A DNA stretch of 9,385 nt from Oligoflexia bacterium (GCA_903842755.1 CAIMNF010000540.1:1-9385); one strand, 5' to 3'; shown: positions 1-6,337, counted from the first letter of the stretch. Made by a program: numbers and translations. The notes: generated from the sequence alone by a model not told the origin.

Positions 1-590
1 GCAAATTAACCAAAATGATTTTTCAAAGGGAGCGCTTTGCCCCGAAATGGATCGCTGCGCATACGGAAATTAGGCTCCACTTTCAACCCAATGGGGTGCG
101 GTGGTTTCCTAATTTAGAAAGTTTGCGCTCGGGGACGGTGCAGCCTGTTGAAATGCGTGATCTCGTGTTTTCAATTGAAGCAATCGGTGTCCTTGGCTAT
201 CACTATAATTTAATTGACGGTCAACGCGATCACTATGCCTTGGCTTATCGCGTTTATTCGATGAAAGATAAGCAGCTCTCGGTAAAGGCCGAAGGCAATA
301 ACATTGACCAGTGGCCAATGACGAATTTTACTCATGAGGATTTAATCAATTATATTCGGGTTTTCACCCAAAAAGCGACGCGCTTAAAATTATCCGAACT
401 CTATAACACGCTTAGGGTAAACTGCACAAACGAACTCTTTAGAACGCTGATGGAAGTTCCCCATCATGAAAAAGATTTCAATGGCGTAGAGCTCGATTTG
501 GTGACCCTGCCCATTATTTCGCCAAAAATTCTAAAATTGCGGCACGATTTGGGAAAACAGATGAAGGACCTCACTCAAGAAACGCTTTGA
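1..590 (+). CDS. 3' part of a probable DUF4105/Lnb-N-like protein (partial)
   Basis: The reading frame is open to the left edge (codons for K-L-T-K precede the first ATG at 15), and no Shine-Dalgarno precedes that ATG. This is most likely the C-terminal ~195 residues of a longer gene. Counting from the ATG, the visible part has beta-rich stretches, then an R/K-rich helix (about 107-130), then Y130-N-T-L-R-V-N-C-T-N-E-L-F (C137). That block resembles the 'NC-T/A-x-L' block of DUF4105 (Lnb N-terminal periplasmic) domains, where a Cys near a helix is conserved. There is no transmembrane segment in this part. The signal peptide, if any, lies outside the window. The family call is by motif memory only and is tentative; coding status is secure from length and composition. 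Confidence 0.6.
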   Translation, partial: KLTKMIFQRERFAPKWIAAHTEIRLHFQPNGVRWFPNLESLRSGTVQPVEMRDLVFSIEAIGVLGYHYNLIDGQRDHYALAYRVYSMKDKQLSVKAEGNNIDQWPMTNFTHEDLINYIRVFTQKATRLKLSELYNTLRVNCTNELFRTLMEVPHHEKDFNGVELDLVTLPIISPKILKLRHDLGKQMKDLTQETL

Positions 591-600
591 AAAAGGCGTT
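581..600 (+). terminator. GAAA-tetraloop hairpin spanning the stop codon
   Basis: Positions 581-588 (AACGCTTT) pair with 593-600 (AAGGCGTT): eight pairs with one G-U, closed by the GNRA-type loop GAAA at 589-592. The stem overlaps the TGA stop at 588-590. No U-tract follows (gctgta), so this is not a canonical intrinsic terminator. It could act as an mRNA 3'-end stabiliser or weak terminator, or be chance. Confidence 0.3.
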
Positions 601-648
601 GCTGTAACGAGAGCGCAAATGTCAAACTAGGAGAGTGGGGGCGCGCGC

Positions 649-2310
649 TTGTTAATGGATTCCTTGGCAAAACCGCTTTGGTCTTTCAGTCTGATTTTCC
701 TTTTTCTTTCTTCTTGCGCTCAAATCCAGGGCCCCGTAGATGTCCGTATTTTGTCACCCCAAGAAAATCACTTGAGCGAATTTCAACGCTGTAAAATGGG
801 GGAGCGTGCGGTGTGCGCGGCTCTGGGCAATCTTAAATTACAACAGGGCGAAATGGCCCTGGCAAAGGCTTATTTTTCTGAGGCCTGTCAGCGGGGAAGT
901 CCCTTGGCTTGCGGGGCTTTGGGGAAACAAAAATTAGGAGAAAATAAACTTCTGGAAGCTCACCCCCTTTTGGAAAAAGCCTGTGATGGTCGGTCGCGTG
1001 TGGGATGTTATTATTTGGCAAGGTTGGAAGAGAAACGAAAAAATTTCTCTCGGTCCCTGCAATTAGATCAGCAAAATTGTAGGCGTTTTTATCCTGAAAG
1101 CTGCCTGGCCTTAGGAAGGCGTAGCGCAGCCGAGGGGCATTTAGCGTTGGCACAAAGTTATGATCAAAAAGCATGCGAACTTAATCTGACGGGATCCTGT
1201 TTCGAGCTTGCACGCTTACAGCTGATTCAACATAAGCCGAAGCTTGCTCTCGAAAATCTGAAGTTTGATTGCGATCGAGGCGTGGGACGGGCTTGTTTGG
1301 CGATCACGTTTTTCCAAGCGAACGGAGAATTAAAAAACCAAATGCGCGGTTCGAAGACGGAATGTCGAAGCCGGCAGGGGGCTGCCTGCTTTAATGCTGC
1401 ATTTTATGAAAGCCTTACGCAGTTAAATAGTAGCCAAGCGGATGAAGGATTGAGGATGGCATGTACGGCGGGCGGAGGTCAGGAGTCGGTGGTGGATGTG
1501 CCAGGGGGCAATGCGTGTTGGGAACGGGCGCTCCTTAAAAAAAATGAACTCAATCCGAATCAGTATTTAAAATTTGCTCAAGTAGCCTGTGCGAAGGGCC
1601 AAGGAACTGCCTGTTATCAGCTTGCGCTGGACGAAATAGAATTTGGGAACTCAGAGCGTGGGTTAACGTTAATGCAAAAATCTTGCGAGCAAGGGGAAAA
1701 GTGGGGGTGTGTGGATTTAGGGTTTTTATTTTTTCTCCGAGGCCAAACCCGTCCGGGGATCGATCTCGAATCAAAGGCGTGTTCTGGTGGACATCAAAAA
1801 GGCTGTTATGATTTGGCGTTTATGTTGGATTCGCAGAATCAATCCGATCAGGCGTTTCCGTTCTATCAGAAAGCTTGTGAGGGTGGGGTTGGTATTTCGT
1901 GTACCGCGGTTGCTTCAAAATTAATCGACCAAGCCGATCTCAAACTCGCGCTCGAATTTGCAAAAAAGGGGTGCCGTTACCACGAGTCAGCTTCGTGTTT
2001 TTTAGAGTTGAGTTTGGCTGAAAAGTCTGGCGAAGCCGTCGCGCAAGATTACGAGAAAATTTGTCGGACCGGAAACGGACGTGCTTGCACTCGTGCGGGT
2101 GAGTTGCGGAGGATAGAGCATGCGGAATCCGAAGCGAAGAAATTGTTTAAAAAGGCTTGTGATCTGGAGGACGGGAATGGGTGTTCCCAATTGGCGGAAT
2201 TAGAGCGCGAAGAGGAAGGATCGCCCGATTTCATCACCCGACTTTTTGCCTGGTCTTGTGATTTAGGAAGTACTCAGGGGTGTGATCATTTGCATGAGGA
2301 GCCGCATTAA
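649..2310 (+). CDS. Cys-paired Sel1/Hcp-like repeat lipoprotein
   Basis: Predicted outer-membrane lipoprotein of 553 aa. The N-terminus has Lys8, a hydrophobic core and a lipobox L20-S-S-C23; Ala at +2 favours the outer membrane. The mature part holds 16 repeats, each with a C-x7-C pair: C48/C56, C80/C88, C112/C120, C144/C152 and so on to C537/C545. Ten of 15 first-Cys intervals are exactly 32 residues. All 33 cysteines are accounted for: one lipidated and 32 paired. C-x7-C bridging two helices is the hallmark of Helicobacter Hcp (Sel1-like) proteins, whose unit is 36 residues; here the unit is shorter and lacks the Sel1 GxGV-type loop. Repeat 8 is expanded (C272-x17-C290). The inferred role is a disulfide-stapled solenoid scaffold for protein binding at the cell surface or periplasm. 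Start: TTG at 649, 7 nt after GGGGG (637-641); ATG at 655 is an alternative and keeps the lipobox. Confidence 0.85.
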   Translation: MLMDSLAKPLWSFSLIFLFLSSCAQIQGPVDVRILSPQENHLSEFQRCKMGERAVCAALGNLKLQQGEMALAKAYFSEACQRGSPLACGALGKQKLGENKLLEAHPLLEKACDGRSRVGCYYLARLEEKRKNFSRSLQLDQQNCRRFYPESCLALGRRSAAEGHLALAQSYDQKACELNLTGSCFELARLQLIQHKPKLALENLKFDCDRGVGRACLAITFFQANGELKNQMRGSKTECRSRQGAACFNAAFYESLTQLNSSQADEGLRMACTAGGGQESVVDVPGGNACWERALLKKNELNPNQYLKFAQVACAKGQGTACYQLALDEIEFGNSERGLTLMQKSCEQGEKWGCVDLGFLFFLRGQTRPGIDLESKACSGGHQKGCYDLAFMLDSQNQSDQAFPFYQKACEGGVGISCTAVASKLIDQADLKLALEFAKKGCRYHESASCFLELSLAEKSGEAVAQDYEKICRTGNGRACTRAGELRRIEHAESEAKKLFKKACDLEDGNGCSQLAELEREEEGSPDFITRLFAWSCDLGSTQGCDHLHEEPH

Positions 2311-2313
2311 GGC

Positions 2314-2342
2314 TAGACGCAGGGATTGAGCGTCGGTACACT
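2314..2342 (+). promoter_or_regulatory. Sigma70-like promoter for the double-CheX gene, possibly leaderless
   Basis: A -35-like TAGACG (2314-2319; 4/6 to TTGACA) and a -10-like TACACT (2337-2342; 4/6 to TATAAT) are separated by exactly 17 nt. The -10 ends 6 nt before the ATG at 2349, so the expected transcription start falls on or beside the start codon. No Shine-Dalgarno is present near the ATG. A 5-bp dyad, GACGC (2316-2320) and GCGTC (2330-2334), lies between the two hexamers and could be an operator or chance. Confidence 0.45.
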
Positions 2343-2348
2343 ATTCCT

Positions 2349-3338
2349 ATGTTGCTTAAAACAGAATTCTCGCCTGCTTTTTTGGACGGGGCCTTAAAAA
2401 CGATTGCTCAGTTTTGCTCGGTTACTCCTGAAGTTTCAGAAATGGATGCACAAGCGCCACTAGATCAAATCATCGCAATTGCCGGAATTATTGGTTTAAC
2501 AGAGGACGGTTTCGAAGGCGTAATGACGATCGGGTTCTCGGAGGCCGGTTATTTGGATTTGCTGCACCGGATGCTTGGCGAACAGTTTGAAAAAATTAGT
2601 GCCGAAAATCAGGACGGCGCCGCCGAATTCGCCAATACCATTTTTGGGCAAGCGAAAGTGACATTAAACGAGACCGGCCACCGACTCCAAATGGCGCTTC
2701 CTAGCGTAATTCGGGGGAAAGAAGTTAAATCGATTACCAAAGACTCCGATCAACGCGTACGCTACAAATTTACACTTCCCGTAGGGACCGGACTTTTAGA
2801 AGTCAGTGGGCGACCCACCAAAATAAAAGAGCAAACCCAGCAAACGAATGCTTCGATTCCGACCCTCGATGGTCAAACCCTCATGCATTTCGTAGATGCA
2901 GTCAGAAAAACGATGCTCATTCAATGTGGGGTCGAGGCCGAGCCTAAAAAGCCCTTTAAGAAAACTCCCGAAACGTCGTATGCGTTTGATGTAGGCGCGA
3001 TTATTGGTTTAAATGGAGCCTCTTTTCGGGGCACACTTGCTGTTTCTTTTGAAGAGAAAGTTTATCGAAAAGTTTATTACTACATGACCAAAGAGAAGTT
3101 TGCGACCATTACGCCTGAGATGGGGGATGGCGCCTCTGAGCTTACCAATATTATCTTTGGCTTAGCTAAAACAAAACTGAACGAACAGGGCTACGGATTA
3201 CAGATGGCTTTGCCTAGTTTAATGCTTGGCCCTAAAATGGAATTTAAATTTGCTTCCGAAAAGCCAACCATCGTTTTGCCGTTTGAAATTGGAGTAGGCA
3301 AAATGTGGATTGAGTTTGCGTTTGATGATGTTCAGTGA
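2349..3338 (+). CDS. Tandem CheX-like chemotaxis phosphatase-family protein
   Basis: Two CheX-type domains in one 329-aa protein (about 1-155 and 172-329) joined by a short polar linker. CheX/CheC proteins dephosphorylate phospho-CheY and carry a conserved E-x2-N on a helix. Both copies keep it: E93-F-A-N96 and E264-L-T-N267. The blocks around them (90-123 and 261-294) are about 60% identical, including L-Q-M-A-L-P-S, pointing to internal duplication. No signal peptide or membrane segment, so cytoplasmic. The substrate is presumably a phospho-receiver encoded elsewhere; no CheY, CheA or MCP gene is next to it. Many deltaproteobacterial-type genomes have stand-alone CheX-like proteins not tied to chemotaxis. 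The ATG at 2349 gives the natural family N-terminus but has no Shine-Dalgarno. The stop overlaps the next gene's start, so the two are probably translated together. Confidence 0.85.
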   Translation: MLLKTEFSPAFLDGALKTIAQFCSVTPEVSEMDAQAPLDQIIAIAGIIGLTEDGFEGVMTIGFSEAGYLDLLHRMLGEQFEKISAENQDGAAEFANTIFGQAKVTLNETGHRLQMALPSVIRGKEVKSITKDSDQRVRYKFTLPVGTGLLEVSGRPTKIKEQTQQTNASIPTLDGQTLMHFVDAVRKTMLIQCGVEAEPKKPFKKTPETSYAFDVGAIIGLNGASFRGTLAVSFEEKVYRKVYYYMTKEKFATITPEMGDGASELTNIIFGLAKTKLNEQGYGLQMALPSLMLGPKMEFKFASEKPTIVLPFEIGVGKMWIEFAFDDVQ

Positions 3339-3826
3339 TGAAGCTCAGTATCGCGTCTCTTGAAGACTTAAAGTGGATTAATGAGATTTACAATCACGAA
3401 GTCCTGACCGGAGTTGCAACGTTTGATACAGTCCCCAAAACGGAGCTTGAACAAACGTCATGGTTTTTAAAGCATCAGCCCCCCTATCCGCTGATTGTTG
3501 CAAAAGATGGAAGCCAGGAACTCGGCTGGGGTTGTTTAAGTCCCTGGGCTGAACGGCAAGCGTATTCGGGAAGTGCGGAAATTACTTTTTATGTCGCGGA
3601 TCAATACCAAGGAAAAGGCGTGGGGTCCGCGCTCTTTGAGCGTTTAGAAGAAGAGGCGGTCACTTATAAATTTCACACTCTTTTGAGCCGTATTTGCACG
3701 GAAAGTAAAGCCAGTATTCGTGTTCATGAAAAAAATGGCTTTGTCCAAGTGGGGTTTTTAAAGGAAGTGGGATTTAAGTTTAATCGGTATTTAGATGTGG
3801 TGATTTATCAAAAACTCTATCCGTGA
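3335..3826 (+). CDS. GNAT N-acetyltransferase, phosphinothricin/methionine-sulfoximine type
   Basis: A 163-aa protein, full length for the PAT/Bar-like branch of GNAT acetyltransferases, which move an acetyl group from acetyl-CoA to the amino group of phosphinothricin, methionine sulfoximine or related amino acids. Family landmarks in order: I18-Y-N-H near the N-terminus; G26-V-A-T-F-D; P52-L-I-V-A; G64-W-G-C-L-S-P-W71; the acetyl-CoA loop Q92-G-K-G-V-G97; H131-E-K-N-G-F; and the terminal G146-F-K-F-N-R-Y-L-D block. The real substrate cannot be read from sequence; many members act on unknown amines. GTG at 3335 overlaps the upstream stop by 4 nt (GTGA), and the ATG at 3338 directly after is equally possible. 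There is no strong Shine-Dalgarno, so translation probably depends on coupling to the CheX gene. Confidence 0.88.
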   Translation: MMKLSIASLEDLKWINEIYNHEVLTGVATFDTVPKTELEQTSWFLKHQPPYPLIVAKDGSQELGWGCLSPWAERQAYSGSAEITFYVADQYQGKGVGSALFERLEEEAVTYKFHTLLSRICTESKASIRVHEKNGFVQVGFLKEVGFKFNRYLDVVIYQKLYP

Positions 3827-3833
3827 AAAATTA
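3823..3833 (+). other. Probable lost or slipped start of the methyltransferase (A5 run)
   Basis: GTG at 3823 overlaps the acetyltransferase stop (GTGA), as at the previous junction. It is followed by A5 (3826-3830) and then the frame that encodes the methyltransferase family N-terminus. As written, this GTG reads GTG-AAA-AAT-TAA and stops. With one more A it would read GTG-AAA-AAA-TTA and run straight into L-R-Y-K-W-Y-E-A-F-V-Q and the rest of the enzyme. This suggests a real 1-nt deletion, a homopolymer sequencing error, or slippage on the A run. Confidence 0.5.
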
Positions 3834-3878
3834 AGATATAAGTGGTATGAAGCCTTTGTTCAAAGTCCCCAGTGGCAT

Positions 3879-4619
3879 GTGCACTACATTACTCGGTGGC
3901 ATCAGGCGTTGACCAAAAAGAAACCCTATGCATTCCGCGAGGATTTTTGCGGCACGGCACTCATTGCGTGTGAATGGGTGAAGCAATCGCCTAAGCACGT
4001 CGCTTGCGGAATTGACGTTGACGAGCGTGTGTTGAAGTTCGCGATGCAAGAAAATCTTAAAGCGCTTTCCCCTAGCCAACAAAATCAACTTTCGTTGAAA
4101 CGCCAGGACGTCCGTAAGGTCACTCCGCGAAAGTTTGACTTGATCGGAGCCTACAATTATTCTTGGTTTGGTTTTCATCACAGACGCGACCTGTTCTCTT
4201 ATGCGCGTTCCGTTTACCGATCATTGAATCCCGGCGGGACATTTTTTTTAGACATTGCAGGCGGTCAAGGGTTCATCCAGCCCTCGATCGAGGAACGAGT
4301 CATGCAAGTAGACCCTTGGGGCGAAGTCACCCAATCCTGGGAACAGCACCGTTTTGATCCGCTCACCAATTTGATGAAGTATTCGATGCACTTTCATTTA
4401 AAAGACGGCATTCAGTTAAAAAATGCGTTTCGATACGACTGGAGAGTATGGCAAATTCGAGAGCTACGCGAAGTCTTGCAAGAAGCAGGCTTTTTAAAAA
4501 GCCACGTCCTGTGGCCGAAAATTAATCGCATTGGCCAGCAAACAGGTGAGTTTCGGTTAGCTGAAAAAGCGCCTTCGCTGCAATCGTGGAATGCGCTTGT
4601 GGTTGGCCAAAAGTCCTAG
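3879..4619 (+). CDS. Class I SAM-dependent methyltransferase (EDFCGT family)
   Basis: Soluble methyltransferase; 246 aa from the first in-frame standard start, GTG 3879. Motif I is the unusual R20-E-D-F-C-G-T-A27 typical of one uncharacterised class I group. It is followed by the acidic-loop motif G-I-D-V-D-E-R-V, then F-D-L-I-G-A-Y-N-Y-S (post-I strand), then L-N-P-G-G-T-F-F-L-D, and an Arg-rich W-R-V-W-Q-I-R-E-L-R-E-V-L-Q-E-A-G-F near the C-terminus. The substrate is unknown. The start is doubtful. The frame is open back to 3804, and the 19 or so codons before 3879 encode L-R-Y-K-W-Y-E-A-F-V-Q-S-P-Q-W, which looks like the conserved family N-terminus, yet they hold no ATG, GTG or TTG. GTG 3879 has no Shine-Dalgarno. 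The intact gene probably began at GTG 3823 in an adjacent frame, overlapping the acetyltransferase stop. Confidence 0.8.
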   Translation: MHYITRWHQALTKKKPYAFREDFCGTALIACEWVKQSPKHVACGIDVDERVLKFAMQENLKALSPSQQNQLSLKRQDVRKVTPRKFDLIGAYNYSWFGFHHRRDLFSYARSVYRSLNPGGTFFLDIAGGQGFIQPSIEERVMQVDPWGEVTQSWEQHRFDPLTNLMKYSMHFHLKDGIQLKNAFRYDWRVWQIRELREVLQEAGFLKSHVLWPKINRIGQQTGEFRLAEKAPSLQSWNALVVGQKS

Positions 4620-4630
4620 ATTGGTTTTTT
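4605..4630 (+). terminator. Weak hairpin plus T-run after the methyltransferase
   Basis: GGCCAA (4605-4610) can pair with TTGGTT (4621-4626): four Watson-Crick and two G-U pairs with a 10-nt loop. The T-run at 4625-4630 overlaps the 3' arm. It sits at the junction of two convergent genes, where a terminator is expected, but the stem is weak. Confidence 0.3.
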
Positions 4631-5700
4631 CATGTCCGGAAATTTTGCGCATAAACAAAAAATTCTTGGCGGTTGTGAACAAGTTGCTTTGCGAAAAGAT
4701 TTTTAAAGCCGCATTCTTCTAATCTTTTCATGTAAAGCGGGATGCTACCCGAAAATTTCCAATCATTTAATTTTAAGGTCAATAAGCCTGTTTCTAGCTT
4801 TAAGTTGCGGCCATGGTTCTTCCGTAAACAGGTTAAAACATGCGAGAGCTCGTCGAGGGCCTCTAGGGGCGCAATATTCATGTCCATCACAATCCAACGC
4901 GGATTGCAGTGCTTTAGCTCTTGAGCGTTCACTTCGCCTGCAAGGGCTTGGATCGAAGTAAAGTTTTTGTTCGCGGAAATGATCGGGTCCATCCGTTTAG
5001 GATCGATGCCGGTGACTTTAAATTTTCGATTCAACAGCGCCATAGATGCTCCCCCTGGGGAACAGCCAACCTCTAAAACATCCATGCCCGCCTCTGCGGC
5101 CGGATCAAATCGCGCAATTGCCTCAGCCATTTTTAGATAGGCCCGCGAAGGACATTGCTCGGGAAGTTTGAATTGCGGAAGGTTTCCTGGGGATGGATCC
5201 AGAAGTTCTTGATGGACGTGCTTTCCTAAAAACAAATGAGGCGAATCGGTTTCCGCTTTTCCGGGGTCTAACCAAATCAAATCATAGACGGGCTCATTTA
5301 CTTGAGGTGCGGCATCGATACGAAAACTGGTGCGAAATGAATACTTTTGAGAGAACGCTTCAATATTTTCGTTAAATACAAAAGTCTTTGGCTCGTCTCC
5401 GGGGACGAACTGGTCCCGTTCAAACAGATGAATAATGGATTGCGGAGGAATTAATTTGAGGAGTTCTTGCGCCTCGGCAATTGTTTTTGCTTGGCCTAGG
5501 GATTCGCCCCACAGGCGCGAGAAAATGCCATGGGTTTGCAGAATAGGTTTTTGCGAAGGGGATTGAAGAGTTTCTTTAAAGGTCATAAAGCCTGGTCGCG
5601 AAAACGCAAACTTTAGTTGCGGAAATTCAGCGAGAACTTCGGATTTAACGGCTTTGTCGGCACCAAGCTGGAACGTACTGTAATAAAATCGTGAATTCAT
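4630..5700 (-). CDS. RlmM-like 23S rRNA 2'-O-ribose methyltransferase
   Basis: A 356-aa protein with a THUMP-like/N-terminal region (about 1-170) followed by an RrmJ/FtsJ-fold Rossmann methyltransferase domain (about 180-352). In E. coli, RlmM methylates the 2'-OH of C2498 in 23S rRNA using SAM. Visible motifs: P184-S-R-A-Y-L-K190; SAM loop V208-L-E-V-G-C-S-P-G-G217; G231-I-D-P; W269-I-V-M-D273; L306-L-T-L-K310-L; and K338-Q-L-V-H-N-R-Q-E346. These supply the K-D-K-E tetrad of this fold (K190, D273, K310, E346), so the enzyme looks catalytically complete. Similarity to RlmM is clearest at the C-terminal K-Q-L-x-H block. The exact target nucleotide is inferred. It is a monocistronic gene, convergent with the methyltransferase (10-nt gap) and divergent from the DUF2844 gene. 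The ATG at 5700 has no Shine-Dalgarno but a promoter lies directly upstream. Confidence 0.8.
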   Translation of the reverse strand: MNSRFYYSTFQLGADKAVKSEVLAEFPQLKFAFSRPGFMTFKETLQSPSQKPILQTHGIFSRLWGESLGQAKTIAEAQELLKLIPPQSIIHLFERDQFVPGDEPKTFVFNENIEAFSQKYSFRTSFRIDAAPQVNEPVYDLIWLDPGKAETDSPHLFLGKHVHQELLDPSPGNLPQFKLPEQCPSRAYLKMAEAIARFDPAAEAGMDVLEVGCSPGGASMALLNRKFKVTGIDPKRMDPIISANKNFTSIQALAGEVNAQELKHCNPRWIVMDMNIAPLEALDELSHVLTCLRKNHGRNLKLETGLLTLKLNDWKFSGSIPLYMKRLEECGFKNLFAKQLVHNRQEFFVYAQNFRT

Positions 5701-5740
5701 TTGAATTTCAGTGTATGGCGTTTACGCATTCAATTCAAAT
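5699..5740. repeat. 9-bp inverted repeat in the divergent promoter region
   Basis: ATTTGAATT (5699-5707) and its exact reverse complement AATTCAAAT (5732-5740) are separated by 24 nt. The left arm covers the start codon edge of the minus-strand gene and the right arm covers its -35 box. A second small palindrome, AATTCA-TT-TGAATT, spans 5694-5707. The pair could be an operator bracketing the promoter. The AT-rich composition makes chance plausible. Confidence 0.4.
5710..5738 (-). promoter_or_regulatory. Sigma70-like promoter for the RlmM-like gene, near-leaderless
   Basis: Read on the minus strand, TTGAAT (5733-5738 on the plus strand, 4/6 to TTGACA) and TACACT (5710-5715, 4/6 to TATAAT) are separated by exactly 17 nt. 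The -10 ends 9 nt before the ATG, so the transcript would have a leader of about 0-3 nt. There is no Shine-Dalgarno. The -10 hexamer is identical to that of the double-CheX gene. Confidence 0.5.
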
Positions 5741-5851
5741 CGTTTAATTTAGTAACAAACTTAAAAACTCCACTACTAAAATTCATCCATTTATGAGAAC
5801 ATAGGGTGAATGGGCAAACGCGCATGGAACCGCAACTAAAGGGATAATCGC

Positions 5852-6337
5852 TTGGTTTTTTTTATTCTATTTTCACGTCAATGGAGTTTGGTCCTGGGAA
5901 TGATGGGTTTCCTGTGGGCTACTTGCGCGAATGCGACGCTTGGAAAAAATGAAGACTCCATCGAAGTCGATCGAACTCATTTTCATTGGGTCAATTTAGG
6001 AAAAGTGAATCAAGGGAGTTACAACGTCATCACCCTAAAGGGCGCCGCGTGTACTCTTCGGGAGTACACTACCCCAGAAGGCGTAATTTTTGGAATTGCA
6101 TGGACCGGCTATCACCACCCCGACCTAGAAGTTTTGCTTGGGGAATATCGTGGGCAGTTTAAAAGTATGTCGGAGGCGGAATCAAAGAAAAGTGGAAGAA
6201 AAAAAGGGAAGCGGCATCGTACCCTGCATTCGGAACAACTCCATGTGGAGCACGGAGGGCACATGCGAAATTATACGGGCAAAGCGTATGATCCAACTCT
6301 CGTCCCAAAGGATGTAAAAGTTGAAGTCATTCAATAA
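5852..6337 (+). CDS. DUF2844 secreted protein
   Basis: A 161-aa exported protein of unknown function. The N-terminus has Arg9 and a hydrophobic core (about 11-24), with a likely signal peptidase I site after A26-N-A28. Family signatures of DUF2844 are present in order: A28-T-L-G just after the signal; L69-R-E-Y; G77-V-I-F-G-I-A-W84; P90-D-L-E-V-L-L-G97; then G135-G-H-M-R-N139 and the closing V151-P-K-D-V. A Lys/Arg-rich insert (about 112-123) is specific to this copy. DUF2844 genes are usually found directly upstream of a DUF3443 gene, as here, so the two probably act together outside the cytoplasm. The start is TTG at 5852, preceded at 8 nt by AAAGGG (5838-5843). The ATGs at 5899/5902 would cut off most of the signal peptide. 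Confidence 0.8.
   Translation: MVFFILFSRQWSLVLGMMGFLWATCANATLGKNEDSIEVDRTHFHWVNLGKVNQGSYNVITLKGAACTLREYTTPEGVIFGIAWTGYHHPDLEVLLGEYRGQFKSMSEAESKKSGRKKGKRHRTLHSEQLHVEHGGHMRNYTGKAYDPTLVPKDVKVEVIQ

Noticed and set aside
833..1174. 113-codon open frame on the minus strand inside the repeat lipoprotein
   Set aside because: The opposite strand encodes a regular, clearly constrained repeat protein; this is a shadow frame.
3809..3830. Programmed +1 frameshift fusing the acetyltransferase to the methyltransferase at CCG-TGA-A
   Set aside because: The site lacks the features of known +1 sites, and a GTGA overlap with a one-base A-run change explains the data better.
3831..4181. 116-codon open frame on the minus strand inside the methyltransferase
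   Set aside because: The plus strand has clear methyltransferase motifs across the same bases.
5752..5782. Promoter for the DUF2844 gene (GTAACA ... TAAAAT)
   Set aside because: TAAAAT is a good -10 (5/6) but the nearest -35-like hexamer is 19 nt away; not strong enough to list.
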